Below, piece by piece: positions 47,477 through 57,589 of a stretch of DNA of 64,000 bases. How positions within the stretch are numbered: the stretch's first letter is position 1; each line of letters begins with the position of its first letter. The translations under genes and the position numbers were made by a program. Source of the stretch: Owenia fusiformis (Eukaryota > Annelida > Polychaeta > Sabellida > Oweniidae). The notes under the pieces were generated by a model, which saw only the letters and a list, made by a program, of their open reading frames with translations, was not told the origin of the DNA and ran no database searches. The stretch is from NCBI GenBank assembly GCA_903813345.2, contig CAIIXF020000003.1, forward strand, positions 12,972,931 through 13,036,930, in the 5' to 3' direction.

Positions 47477-47619
47477 GTTATGCACTTGGAGGTTTTGGAT
47501 ACAGGGAATATCCCGAGGGATATATAATATATCTTCCCTTGGTCCCTTCGGTCCCTCGGGAAGATATATTGTATATCCCTCGGGATATTCCCTGTATCCA
47601 AAACCTCCAATTGCATAAC
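47477..47619. repeat. 62-bp-stem hairpin
   Basis: The arms at 47477-47538 and 47558-47619 are reverse complements with two mismatches. The 19-base loop reads TTGGTCCCTTCGGTCCCTC. A looser version of the same hairpin lies at 49186-49320 (GGAGGTTTTGGATA ... TATCCAAACC). Confidence 0.9.
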
Positions 47620-47967
47620 CCCTATATATTGGCCAAGGGATAATCCCAATATCCTGAACCGCGACTATAGGATAATATGTTTATCCCATACCAATCTTGG
47701 TCATCTGGTTCACATTGTTAAATCGTGGAAACATTTTAGAATATTCATGTCCAGTTTTGTTTTCTTGGCTGTGGGCGGATTTTCATGTTCTCTCAAATAT
47801 TCCCATATTTATTTTCTCGAATTTTTTATTGATTAAGTGGATGCTCTTTCCTTTTTTTTAACTATCAAACAGACCCTGATTGTCTGTGTTTTCTCCATTG
47901 CCGTTTACAGTCATTCCGCGAATGTTACAAATTATGAACAAATATGCAAGCGGCGATTATGACGTAG

Positions 47968-47996
47968 CGGGCAGATATACTATATCTGCCCGCTTG
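47968..47996. repeat. short GC-rich hairpin
   Basis: AGCGGGCAGATATA is mirrored by TATATCTGCCCGCT around a single base. Confidence 0.8.
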
Positions 47997-48163
47997 GAGC
48001 GGGACGTAAAGCTTTATCCCATGGTTGCAAGGAGGATATAGATCGAATATCACATGATGATATATTTGATATGTGGATCAAGATATCATATTTTAGCAAA
48101 CAATTTACAAACCATCGAATATCACTTTTAAACTATCGAATATCACATCTTAAATAGAGGATA

Positions 48164-48295
48164 TCCTATGATTTATGAGTGATATGATTTTTATCCACGA
48201 ATGGATATGATATCTGCACGAGTGAGCGTAGCGAGAGAGTGCAGATATCAACATCCATGAGTGGATTAAAATCATATCACGAGTAAATCATAGGA
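48164..48295. repeat. hairpin, GAGTGAGCG loop, copy 1
   Basis: Begins TCCTATGATTTA and ends TAAATCATAGGA. The arms share TGATATGATTTT, ATCCAC and GATATCTGCAC around GAGTGAGCGTAGCGAGAGAG. Confidence 0.85.
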
Positions 48296-48594
48296 TGTTC
48301 TTTATATTCCATAGTTAAAGTCATCATCAGAATCGTCGGGAATTAAGTGATTTAAAACGTATTTTCCAAACGATACGGCGATATTGACACTTAGCCTCGT
48401 TTTGAGTCTGAAGTAGCAAAAATCCATAAACCATGGCATACGGCGCCGTATGTCATGGCTAAAACACCGTATGCTATGGTTAAGTGAAAATTTGCCAAAA
48501 ATATCATATTTTACCACTGATTTCAAAAATACCGTTTTTATTTTGACATGTTATCCTATGGATATCATGCTAACTATGGAATAATGTAGGAATA

Positions 48595-48725
48595 TCCTAT
48601 GGCTCTGAAAAAATATCACTTATCCATGAGTGGATATTGATATCTTCGCGAGTGAGCGCAGCGAATGAGTGAAGATACTGATATCCATGAGTGGATATAA
48701 GTGATATTTTCGAAAAACCATAGGA
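48595..48725. repeat. hairpin, GAGTGAGCG loop, copy 2
   Basis: Begins TCCTATGG and ends CCATAGGA. The arms share AAATATCACTTATCCA and CCATGAGTGGATAT around GAGTGAGCGCAGCGAATGAG. Confidence 0.85.
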
Positions 48726-49329
48726 TTGTCCGTTTATCCCATTGGGAATTATTATCCAGTGAACATTGAATAGTCAGATAAATTGCAATGGAAATTCCAT
48801 TTCGTCTGACATTTTGATTGCGATAATTCAACGAACGTCATTTACGTGACGTAACAGAGTGGTGTGTATTTAATGCGAACGCCGTAAAAACAAGATCCCA
48901 AAAAATAAAAATATATAATAAAGATATAAACAATCGTTTTGCTGAATTAATAAAAAAAATTGAAAAAATCAAAACCATCGAATATCACCTTTGAAACCAT
49001 CGAATATCACTTTTGAAACCATCGAATATCACCTTTCAATAAGTGATATTCGATGGTTTCAAAAGTGATATTCGATGATTTGGGAATTGTTTGCTAAAAT
49101 ATGATATCTTCATCCACGTATCAATTATATCTTCACGTGATATTCTATATATATCCTTGTAACCATGGGATAAATAAGGGTTATGTACTGGGAGGTTTTG
49201 GATATGGGGTTTTTCCAGAGGGAGATATGCATATCTACCTGAGGGACCGTAGGGACAGAAAGTAGATGTGCATATCTCACGAGGGATGAACCCAATATCC
49301 AAACCGACCGTGCATAACTGCTTTATCCT

Positions 49330-50660
49330 ATACCAAGTAGAGTTTTCAGTAGTACAAGGTGTAAAAAATAAAGTCATTTTATTGCATTTCCACTTTTTTT
49401 GAAGCGGGAAGATACGCCCCGAAGCGGGAAGATATGCACCGAAGCGGGAGATATGACGGGAGATATGGAGGTTCTTGATATGGAAACCTCAAAATCAGGA
49501 TACGGGATATATCTTACCAACTTATCTCCCTAAAACCCTACTTGGCATAGGATAAATCAAGATAATTTCTACTCGCATCTAGTCTATTCCACATGTTTGG
49601 GAAAAGTGTACAGGAAAATCTCCATGTTCAATTGATGTATGATCAATATATACGAATCGAATGTATTCTCGTGTGCATTACAATATCCACATTGAAACAT
49701 TTTTGGCCTGCAATGGACGTATAATGAATTAGAATATGAGGCCGTGTTATCATTCTAATGTAAAGTCATGGTATTTACTGAGGTATTGGGTTGCAAGTTA
49801 ATATCAGATTCAATGCAAATTAATCATCTAATATCAGATGCGCGATCAGTCCAATAATCTAATTTCAGGTCATCAGTTCGATATCTAGCACTTGTTCTAA
49901 CGACACGGTATTACTAGGCTATCATATTATAAATACACACACATATAAAACAATCAAACTGGTACACGATATAAGCACGACTGCTCTTTCAATTGAGTAT
50001 AAATGTTGATAAACTTTCCCGGAAGCCAAGACATACACGTTTAGACGATGCTATTTTCAGTTCAGTGTAAGAGTAAATGCCCGGATATCGAGGCTTTTTC
50101 GTGTAAAGTTTTAACCAAGCATCTAAAATCGGGTTATATTGCGTGTAGAATTTATCGATATCAGGGCCGCTACATGCCAGTGAATACACATAAAATTGAT
50201 ATAAAATCTTTAAAAGTTTATTATATCAAAACTATATTCAATATCAATATCAAAATACACAAAATATGAATCTGAATAGAACAATTCAGATATAAATACC
50301 AAAACTGAATCTGAATAAAATAGTTCAGATATGAATATCAAATAATTATATAACCATTACTGACATAAATCAAATCGAGGCTCAAATCACATTGGAAATC
50401 ACATTGGGAATCACGTTGGGAGCCTTGAAGCAGAATCTGTTAGTTATAAAGTGAAAATTTCGCCCATCTCTAGCAACACAAGAACGTCTTGTTACGTCTC
50501 GTTACGGTTAAAAAACGACTTCAGAATGAATGTCAAAACAAAGCGATCCTATATTTAGTGTACACGGGGAAGAGTGATGACGTTATGCTTTATGATTGGT
50601 CGATTTCTCCAAAATATCAATGCTAGACTCGAATTGACCAATCACAGGTCTGTTTTCACA
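49330..50660. other. intergenic, short repeats only
   Basis: Three short GAAGCGGGAAGATA-type repeats (49400-49465) and a two-copy ~48-bp repeat containing CTGAATCTGAATA (50265-50345). No gene recognised. Confidence 0.5.
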
Positions 50661-50667
50661 TGATTAC

Positions 50668-50855
50668 CAAGGAGGATTGGCTCCCAAAATGCAACACCGA
50701 TATTCTGCAAAACAATCACCTAGCGATAGCTTTGTTGGAGAGTATCGGGTCATTCTCCATGCAGTCGTACAAATTATACAGACACGAATAGCAAATGACG
50801 CATGCGTGGAGATTAAAGAATATCGAGTTGGAACCCTGGCTTCCAATCCTCCTTG
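50668..50855. mobile_element. 188-bp MITE, CAAGGAGGATTGG ends, copy 1
   Basis: CAAGGAGGATTGGCTCCCA at the left; a slightly diverged inverse at the right ending CCAATCCTCCTTG. Flanked by TGATTAC on both sides (50661-50667 and 50856-50862). Both strands show short open frames that are symmetry artefacts. Confidence 0.85.
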
Positions 50856-51331
50856 TGATTACCTTCTTAGCGAGTGTCTCATGAATAATTCATGAGTTCC
50901 ACGAGTTGAAATGTTGTAAACTTCTGACCCTCTGAGGCCAAAGTAAAATATTTTATAATATAAGGCCAAAGTAAAAAGTAGGTTTTATTTATATTCTCCG
51001 ATTATGGTAACTGCCATATATATCACAACTTCCAATAACTTAACAAGTACTGTTAAACTGACTTCAACTTTGTTAGCAACTAAACATCTCTATGCATGAG
51101 TCCCAGGGTGAAGAAAAGATATGAGTCCAAATAACACTATAGATACTAGTTCGACGGGAAGTTTAAAACTTCAAGCAGATATGAAATGGTATTTTTTAAC
51201 CTAAAGGAATCAATATAATTTTTTGATAAATGTATTTGGACATGTTTTCTCATCAGTAGTGCGAAAACTATTTCACTCTAACGATCGTTATAGCTGCTTA
51301 ATAAGCAATATTCGAATTGGTTGTGACGTTA

Positions 51332-51820
51332 TTGGCCCCCACGTGATCTCTCACTGGTCCCCACGTGGCCCATACGTCATAATGCCAAAATGTTTTGTTT
51401 TGGTTTACACTCAAGGAGGATTGGCTCCCAGGATCGAAACTCGATATTTTCCAACAATGAAAACGTCGAAATGTCGTTATTTTCTGAAATTAAAACCGAC
51501 TATAAATTCAAAATAAACAGTTCAAAAGATTCGAACCAATATCTCGATCATTTCTTGTGAGTTTTGGAATTTTTCGTTTGGAAATAAGACCAAAATTCAC
51601 GATTTAAATGTTGAAGTGAACAAAATGGCGGCTGTTTGAATTCGAATTTTGTATTACGACATACCCATATATGGGACAGAATATCGGTGGTGCACTCTGG
51701 GAGCCAATCCTCCTTGGTTTACACTACAATCCTATGGTTGCCGTGACGTTTTGATTACTAAGGAACCAATAAACCAAAGCTATATTTTGTATATGACGTT
51801 ACTTATCACGTGGGGGCCAA
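51332..51820. mobile_element. element with TTGGCCCCCACGTGAT ends, host of a nested MITE
   Basis: TTGGCCCCCACGTGAT at 51332-51347 is exactly mirrored by ATCACGTGGGGGCCAA at 51805-51820. Without the 51412-51716 insertion the element would be about 175 bp. Confidence 0.7.
51412..51716. mobile_element. 305-bp MITE, CAAGGAGGATTGG ends, copy 2
   Basis: 19-bp perfect inverted repeats (CAAGGAGGATTGGCTCCCA) flanked by the 9-bp direct repeat GTTTACACT (51403-51411 and 51717-51725), a length typical of Mutator-like elements. The interior differs from copy 1 except near the ends. Confidence 0.9.
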
Positions 51821-51829
51821 TTTGATTGA

Positions 51830-53045
51830 TCAGTTAGTTTTATTTCGTTATTTATGACCGTTAGCAGTTATCTAACATTTATTTTATAATGGCTATCGCA
51901 AGAACTCTACGTTGGGCTTACAATGGAGAAAACCGCATTTTTGTAGCTGCAAGTTGAGAAAAGCTATTTCAGTTGTCCTTTCACTATGGTGTCGACATGA
52001 ATCATTATACTCGTATGCGAAGTATGTTGCTCTTTATTGACTTGAAGTACACATCATACTTATGTCCGATCATAGGTTCGAATAATAGTTGTGTTTCAAA
52101 TATAAAGTGTATGACATATACGAGACCAATGTTAAAGCTACCAGGGGGAATTGGACCTGTAGGCCTTAATATTTGTATATATTTTTTTTCTGTTTTGAAA
52201 AACTCGATATGAGATGTATATATCTTAGTTTTTCAAAGAATGCAACAAATATTTCGTTGCGGTTTTATCTTTACATCGTAATTATAATCACCGCCATCAT
52301 TTTTTACAACCATTTATTAATAGCAGTAATAAAAAATAATTTGCGACATTGGTGACAAAATGTTTCTAGTTTCCCGTTGAATGTCGAGTCTCTCATCATA
52401 CGAATGGAATTTTAGTTGATCTGTCTGCATGGGGTGATTCTGCAAGTTTATTAATAATGAAAATCGCAAAGTTGCAATGAAAAGCACGACGTTTTTAACA
52501 GAAAGCATTTATCCAACACTATGATTAGGTAAAAATAGTTATTAATGGATAATTTAATACTTGTTATCTCATTTCCTCTCGTTGTGTGTATTTTAATGCG
52601 ATATTGTTTTAGATAAATATTCAACCATCGTTTCAAGGTTAACACGACACTTTTTATTTCAGAATTATATCCATCTTGATCTTCTACTACCCGGTACTTA
52701 TCCAATAAATACTAACATTGGCAAGAGTAAGACACATAAACGCAACCCCCCGTGTATCGAATCAGATAACTGGTGTTTGAAATAGCGGTATTTTAATTCA
52801 CATGCCATCTTGGAAATTATAAAGCCTCCACATATACGTTGACCATTTAGATAAATAATGATTGACCTGTAATACATCATCCAAATACGTGTACTTATTG
52901 TTATTTTTAATCCACAAGAGTGTGATACTTGAATGATACTTGAATGAATGATAGCATCAAGTTTTCAAAAATGCGGCTTGTTTTTATAGTGTATATTATA
53001 TAAGAATTATGAAATAAATAAATTGAATTGAATTGAAAAGTTGAT
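51830..53045. other. intergenic, nothing supported
   Basis: AT-rich. Short frames lack domains. Confidence 0.45.
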
Positions 53046-53180
53046 CTAAAAAGGCCCAAAAGACCAAGTTACAACGTATGCCCATTTTTGAGGCCCTGCA
53101 ACTTTTTTGGGGCCCTAATTTTTTTCTGGCCCACAAAAGGGGGCGGGGGGCACGGGCCGATGTCCCCTGGATCCGCCAGT
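53046..53180. repeat. GCGGATCCA-family MITE, left-truncated copy
   Basis: Shares AAAAGGCCCAAA, GGGGCCCTAATTTTTTTCTG and the end CCTGGATCCGCCAGT with 5490-5731. Confidence 0.75.
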
Positions 53181-53210
53181 GTGTATGATTAATTATACAT
53201 CTCTCTTAGC

Positions 53211-53442
53211 AGTAGTTACAGAAACGAGAGTTCTGACGCACCTATAACATGGAGTCCTATGGGGAGGGACACGATTTTTCATAGTACCCTCCCTAACATG
53301 GGCTCCAATGGGGAGGGACATCTGTGAGCCTCCCTGAGCTCGGGAGGCACATACGGGGACCCCACCCCTCCCCCCTCGGCGTGGTGGCGTGTACATATTT
53401 CGGGAATCTCGGGCCCTAAGGTAACGGACGCCCTACCCCACG
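53211..53442. repeat. left terminal inverted repeat of the Polinton
   Basis: 232 bp. The outermost bases are AGTAGTTACAGAAACGAG. GC-rich interior. Confidence 0.93.
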
Positions 53443-53886
53443 TTTGTACGTTTACTGTAAGGATACTATTCGAATTCCCGCCAAAAACAATAAATCGATA
53501 AACCAGTACGCGTCGTAAATGTCACTGCCTTATTTATAAAGTGCGGCCCAGGCGGATTATCGATTACCTATCAACCAGGCGTTTCGTACTCGCGAGGTCT
53601 TATCGTTTTAAGGTCATCCAGCTGTCAGTTTACGAAACAAATTACTCTGGACTGTACTTTAAAGTGCGGACCTAGCTCGATTATCGATTATCAATCAACC
53701 ATCCATCAACTTTAATTAGTGTAACGTCCTTCATCGATTTAAGATCATACCGTTTAATGGATGTTACATTTGGTTGGGATAAATATTTATTTGCTAATTC
53801 GTCAACACACTTCTTTTCAAAATACATCAACTATAATACATATTTACATTATAACATTCAAAATTCTTCATTGAATCATACACAAA

Positions 53887-54984
53887 TTACAAAGGTATTA
53901 AATCGGAATCTTTAACCCACGAATCAAACTTTTTTGGCCAATATTGCCAACGCACTAAATGTTCCCGTTGCCCTCGTCTAGTTCGTGTTTTCAAGATTTT
54001 TTCTACTTTCCAAATATCATCTTCATTCGCTTGTACTCTTTGAAGCTCCGATTGGTAAAAAGTACCCTTAATGTCTTCATTTTGAAAATCATTTAAACGA
54101 TATAATGGGAGGCCCTGCCTAATAAAACGTTTCGTTACTTTAAAAATTTCCCCTGTCCAATGTTGGTCGTATTCTCTACTAAAAACATGTCTCGACTGGG
54201 TAATTCTTACCAGAGCTCCAATGGGGAATTTAAAGATGTGATTAGATTTGGTTTTAACGATAGTTGATTTAGGATAATACATCCGCCACCAAATAACCAA
54301 TTCATCGTCTTTAGATACATTTTTAGGAGCCATTTTTATACCCCTATGCCAAGTGGCGTTATAACTCTTCACAAAGTTTTGTAAATTGTCTATAAATCTA
54401 TGGTTCTGTTTGTACGTGATATACCTCATTATTTTAGTCTTTAACGTCTTTATCAATCTTTCTGCATAGTTGGCCTTGGGGGTATTACCCGTAACAAAAT
54501 GGCGGACTCCCCATCTATTCAACAATGTTTGTACAACCTTAGCGCGGAATTCTTGACCTTTGTCCGTCCTAGTGACATCTGGTTGTCGACCTTCTTTCAA
54601 TATATCATCGAAAGCCTCCGCCACTGCCTTTCCAGTTTTGGAGTGTAGCGGTCTAACCCAGGCAAAGCGAGACATAATGTCAATCGCAACCAGGATATAC
54701 TTTATCCCGTCATTCTGCGATGATATATTAGAGACATCCATAAGATCTGCATCCCATTGTTCGTCAATATGCGAGACATATACTTTGTTACGAGCGAATC
54801 GTTTCTTATAAGGTCTCTGTAGGCCATAAGCTTCTTGATTGTCCAGCCATTTCTTTATCTGATAACGGGACAGCTGGTATTTCCCATCATTTAGTACAGC
54901 TCTATAGAGTTTGTCTGGTCCAGCAAAGGCTCCAGAATTTCGACTGTCAAAGTATAATTTCTTTAAATAGTCTTGATATGCCAT
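53887..54984 (-). CDS. Polinton integrase (rve fold plus chromodomain)
   Basis: 365 residues. The catalytic core runs from about residue 65 to 230, with D80 in the DADLMDV block, D141 in RTDKGQEF and E175 in NYAERLIKT as the likely DDE triad. A C-terminal chromodomain lies at about 326-365 (VEKILKTRTRRG ... LVRWQYWP ... SWV). This layout is the standard Polinton c-integrase. It lies next to the ATPase gene on the same strand. Confidence 0.93.
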   Translation of the reverse strand: MAYQDYLKKLYFDSRNSGAFAGPDKLYRAVLNDGKYQLSRYQIKKWLDNQEAYGLQRPYKKRFARNKVYVSHIDEQWDADLMDVSNISSQNDGIKYILVAIDIMSRFAWVRPLHSKTGKAVAEAFDDILKEGRQPDVTRTDKGQEFRAKVVQTLLNRWGVRHFVTGNTPKANYAERLIKTLKTKIMRYITYKQNHRFIDNLQNFVKSYNATWHRGIKMAPKNVSKDDELVIWWRMYYPKSTIVKTKSNHIFKFPIGALVRITQSRHVFSREYDQHWTGEIFKVTKRFIRQGLPLYRLNDFQNEDIKGTFYQSELQRVQANEDDIWKVEKILKTRTRRGQREHLVRWQYWPKKFDSWVKDSDLIPL

Positions 54985-55043
54985 CTTACACTGTCGGAAT
55001 CTGACTCCTTAATGACGATCTCTCTTTAAATTGCTAATATTTA

Positions 55044-56363
55044 TCACTCAGTGCTTGATTCAACAGCCTCGTTTTCGGATTCACTCTGTTCTTCCTCGGA
55101 GCTACTTTCCTGGTCTGTATCCTCTATAAAGACCTCATCAAACTTGTGTTTGTTTTTTAAAAGTGTCTTCCTAATGGCTAAGTTCACAGAGACACCCCTC
55201 CTCATCATATTATTTATTGAATCAATTATATTTCTGTGTAACGCATTGTCTTTTACATCAACCGTTAGCTTGACGAATTGTTTATATCCTTTTATAAATT
55301 CTTCCTTATTCTTTGACAATAGTTTATTATCTGCCTTTTCTACAGCCTCTGTCTTATCCATCCCTCTATCCATATACTCATCCACTTTACGTCGGTGGTC
55401 TTCCTCATTCTGTCTTATAGACCACTTCTTTAAGAATGCAAATGTTTCATTTGCTTTCAAATCACCATCATCGTCATCAACGTCATTGTCTTTGTCTTGA
55501 GGAATCTTCTCCTCAATATTTTGGGTAGATTGGGTCCTCATCCTCTTGGGTAGTGGTCCCTGATCTTGACACCACTTTTTTATATGCCTCTGTAAGTCGT
55601 GAATGCTATCAAATACTAAACCACAGTCATCACAGGATACCATGCTGTCTTCTCGAAATTCACGTTCCATGTAAGGGTAGTTCTTAACATCACTACTATT
55701 TATAAATGTTGTCGTCGGATAGTCAACTTCTGAAATACCCTGTCTTTCAAGTAAGTGTTTTGAATCATTCATTGGTTCCTTGAAGTTGCGGGAATCGTGA
55801 TGACTTTCAAATTCAACTTCACTTTTAGTAAAGGCATTTGGTTTCAATCTGCTGTGCTCCGAAGTTTCTTGCTTCAGATCAAGAAGCAGGTAACCATAGG
55901 GTCGACTAGTTGCGTTGGTATATGCTCTGACCAACTTGTTTCCATTTCCGGGGTACATCTGCCTCGATAAGAATGCCACCTGTTGGCGATCTCTCGGGTT
56001 ATTAAACAGTATCATATAGTGAGAGTTTAAGCTCATCGATCTATTCATTTTTCCTTGATGATACATATTCTGGAGTAGGCATATCACAGACAGATTTCGA
56101 TGGTGACTGCCTTTGCTATAGAGATCACATATCCGTTGATCATTTGTTGCCTCATTCATAAGATCATCGAGAAGTATCAAAGTAGGAACTGAAGTGTCAA
56201 GGTATCTTGAATCATCAATATCCTCTGGTATTCCCTTCACAAATTCCAAATGTGGGTATTTTCTTAGCTCTTCGTAGGCAGGCTGCCATTGACCATAACA
56301 CCAGATGATTCTTCTAGGAATTGGGGATATATACCGTTCAACATTTTTGATCAAGTGCTTCAT
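55044..56363 (-). CDS. Polinton ATPase-like protein
   Basis: An open frame of 439 residues. Its first half matches the packaging-type ATPase of Polintons, with a Walker B-like LILLDD at about residues 61-66 and a downstream SHYMILFNNPRDRQQ block. The middle has a C2H2-like finger (CDDCGLVFDSIHDLQRHIKKWC), and the C-terminal half is charged, ending in an acidic E/S-rich tail. A P-loop (GPTSSGKT) and another C2H2 finger lie immediately upstream on the same strand. Polinton genes in animals can carry introns. Confidence 0.85.
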   Translation of the reverse strand: MKHLIKNVERYISPIPRRIIWCYGQWQPAYEELRKYPHLEFVKGIPEDIDDSRYLDTSVPTLILLDDLMNEATNDQRICDLYSKGSHHRNLSVICLLQNMYHQGKMNRSMSLNSHYMILFNNPRDRQQVAFLSRQMYPGNGNKLVRAYTNATSRPYGYLLLDLKQETSEHSRLKPNAFTKSEVEFESHHDSRNFKEPMNDSKHLLERQGISEVDYPTTTFINSSDVKNYPYMEREFREDSMVSCDDCGLVFDSIHDLQRHIKKWCQDQGPLPKRMRTQSTQNIEEKIPQDKDNDVDDDDGDLKANETFAFLKKWSIRQNEEDHRRKVDEYMDRGMDKTEAVEKADNKLLSKNKEEFIKGYKQFVKLTVDVKDNALHRNIIDSINNMMRRGVSVNLAIRKTLLKNKHKFDEVFIEDTDQESSSEEEQSESENEAVESSTE

Positions 56364-56799
56364 AAGCCAGGTCTTCCCCGACGATGTTGGTCCGGCTGAA
56401 AATACAACAAAAAAATTTTTTTTTAATAAATTGACATGCTCTCTTTCTATATTTAGAAACCTATCAGACTTTTAATTTCAACATGTCCATGCCTATACCT
56501 GCTATCATAGTAAACGGATGTTTCAGCATAACATCAGACTGATGCATTTTTTCTCCATGAAACTTATTCATATGCCTTGATAGGTTATCACCTCTCGTAA
56601 AATTCACACTACACTCAGAACAATTGAAAGACATGTTGTCTGTTCAAGATCTATCAGTAAAATGACTCAAAACATGGACAACTTAAAATATATAAGAATA
56701 TTCTAATGTGCAGTATTGTGATTGGTTCAAAATGTGTCAATTAAGATCAATTGTAAACATAAACAGGCATTTATGACATTATAAACTATTGAATATTAA

Positions 56800-57130
56800 A
56801 GTAAAGGGAGGGGAGGAGGTTTGGAAGATGGAGAAGAGACAGGAGGAGGTTGGGTGGAAGTAGGAGGAGGTATGAGGTAAGGAGGAGGTAGGGAGGAGGT
56901 GGGAGGAGGTAAGGAAGAGGTTTGAGGAGGTAAGGAGGAGGTAATGATGAGGTAGGGAGGAGGTGGGAGGAGGTAAGGAGGAAGCGGGAGGAGGTAGAGA
57001 GGAGGTGGGAGAAGGTAAGGAAGAGGTGGGAAGAGGTAAGGAGGATATAGGGAGGAGGTAATGATGAGGTAGGGAGGAGGCGGGGGGAGGTAAGGAGGAG
57101 GTAAGGAGGAAGTGGGAGGAGGTAGGGAAA
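56800..57130. repeat. GGAGGAGGT purine-rich low-complexity array
   Basis: About 330 bases of GGAGGAGGTA / GGGAGGAGGT variants, almost pure purine on the plus strand, inside the Polinton near its right end. Confidence 0.9.
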
Positions 57131-57345
57131 AGATGGCTAACTTCCGTTTTAAAACCTACCCAGGCCGACTAAAAGATGCCTCACTTCCGCTATGATGTCA
57201 CCCTCTTGCCCAGACAGATGCAAAATGGCTGACTTCCTGCTAGAAAGCTTCAAAATGGCCGACTTCCGGTTAAATGGCTGACTTCCGGGCTGACTTCCGG
57301 TCAAAATGGCTGACTTCCTGTCAAAATGGCTAACTTCCGGAACGT
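57131..57345. repeat. AAAATGGC(T/C)GACTTCC short repeats
   Basis: Six or more copies of a TCAAAATGGCTGACTTCC-like motif with variable spacing, between the purine array and the right terminal repeat of the Polinton. Confidence 0.85.
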
Positions 57346-57350
57346 ATAGT

Positions 57351-57583
57351 CGTGGGGTAGGGCGTCCGTTACTCTTAGGGCCCGAGATTCCCGAAATATG
57401 TACACGCCACCACGCCGAGGGGGGAGGGGTGGGGTCCCCGTATGTGCCTCCCGAGCTCAGGGAGGCTCACAGATGTCCCTCCCCATTGGAGCCCATGTTA
57501 GGGAGGGTACTATGAAAAATCGTGTCCCTCCCCATAGGACTCCATGTTATAGGTGCGTCAGAACTCTCGTTTCTGTAACTACT
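57351..57583. repeat. right terminal inverted repeat of the Polinton
   Basis: 233 bp, inverse of the left repeat with one difference seen. Open frames here duplicate those in the left repeat and are not genes. Confidence 0.93.
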
Positions 57584-57589
57584 CTTAGC

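Larger units (their letters stand above)
48014..49174. repeat. nested palindrome complex
   Basis: The outer arms are 48014-48148 and 49040-49174. They share TTATCCCATGGTT.CAAGGA, GATATCATATTTTAGCAAAC and repeated CCATCGAATATCAC. Two inner hairpins, 48164-48295 and 48595-48725, are related to each other and have the loop GAGTGAGCG(T/C)AGCGA. CCATCGAATATCAC also occurs as a short direct array at about 48975-49035. No coding content. Confidence 0.85.
53211..57583. mobile_element. reduced Polinton/Maverick (4.4 kb)
   Basis: The terminal inverted repeats are 53211-53442 and 57351-57583 (232/233 bp, one difference seen). They begin AGTAGTTACAG and end CTGTAACTACT. The 6-bp target duplication CTTAGC flanks the element (53205-53210 and 57584-57589). 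AGT ends, a 6-bp duplication, an rve integrase with chromodomain and a packaging-type ATPase together define a Polinton. Complete members are usually 15-20 kb with polymerase, protease and capsid genes, which are absent here, so this is a reduced derivative. The near-identical repeats suggest a young insertion. Confidence 0.93.

Noticed and set aside
53193-53396. Repeated 60-100-residue frames starting MYTPPRRGGRGG at both ends of the Polinton
   Set aside because: Identical translations of the two terminal inverted repeats, not genes.
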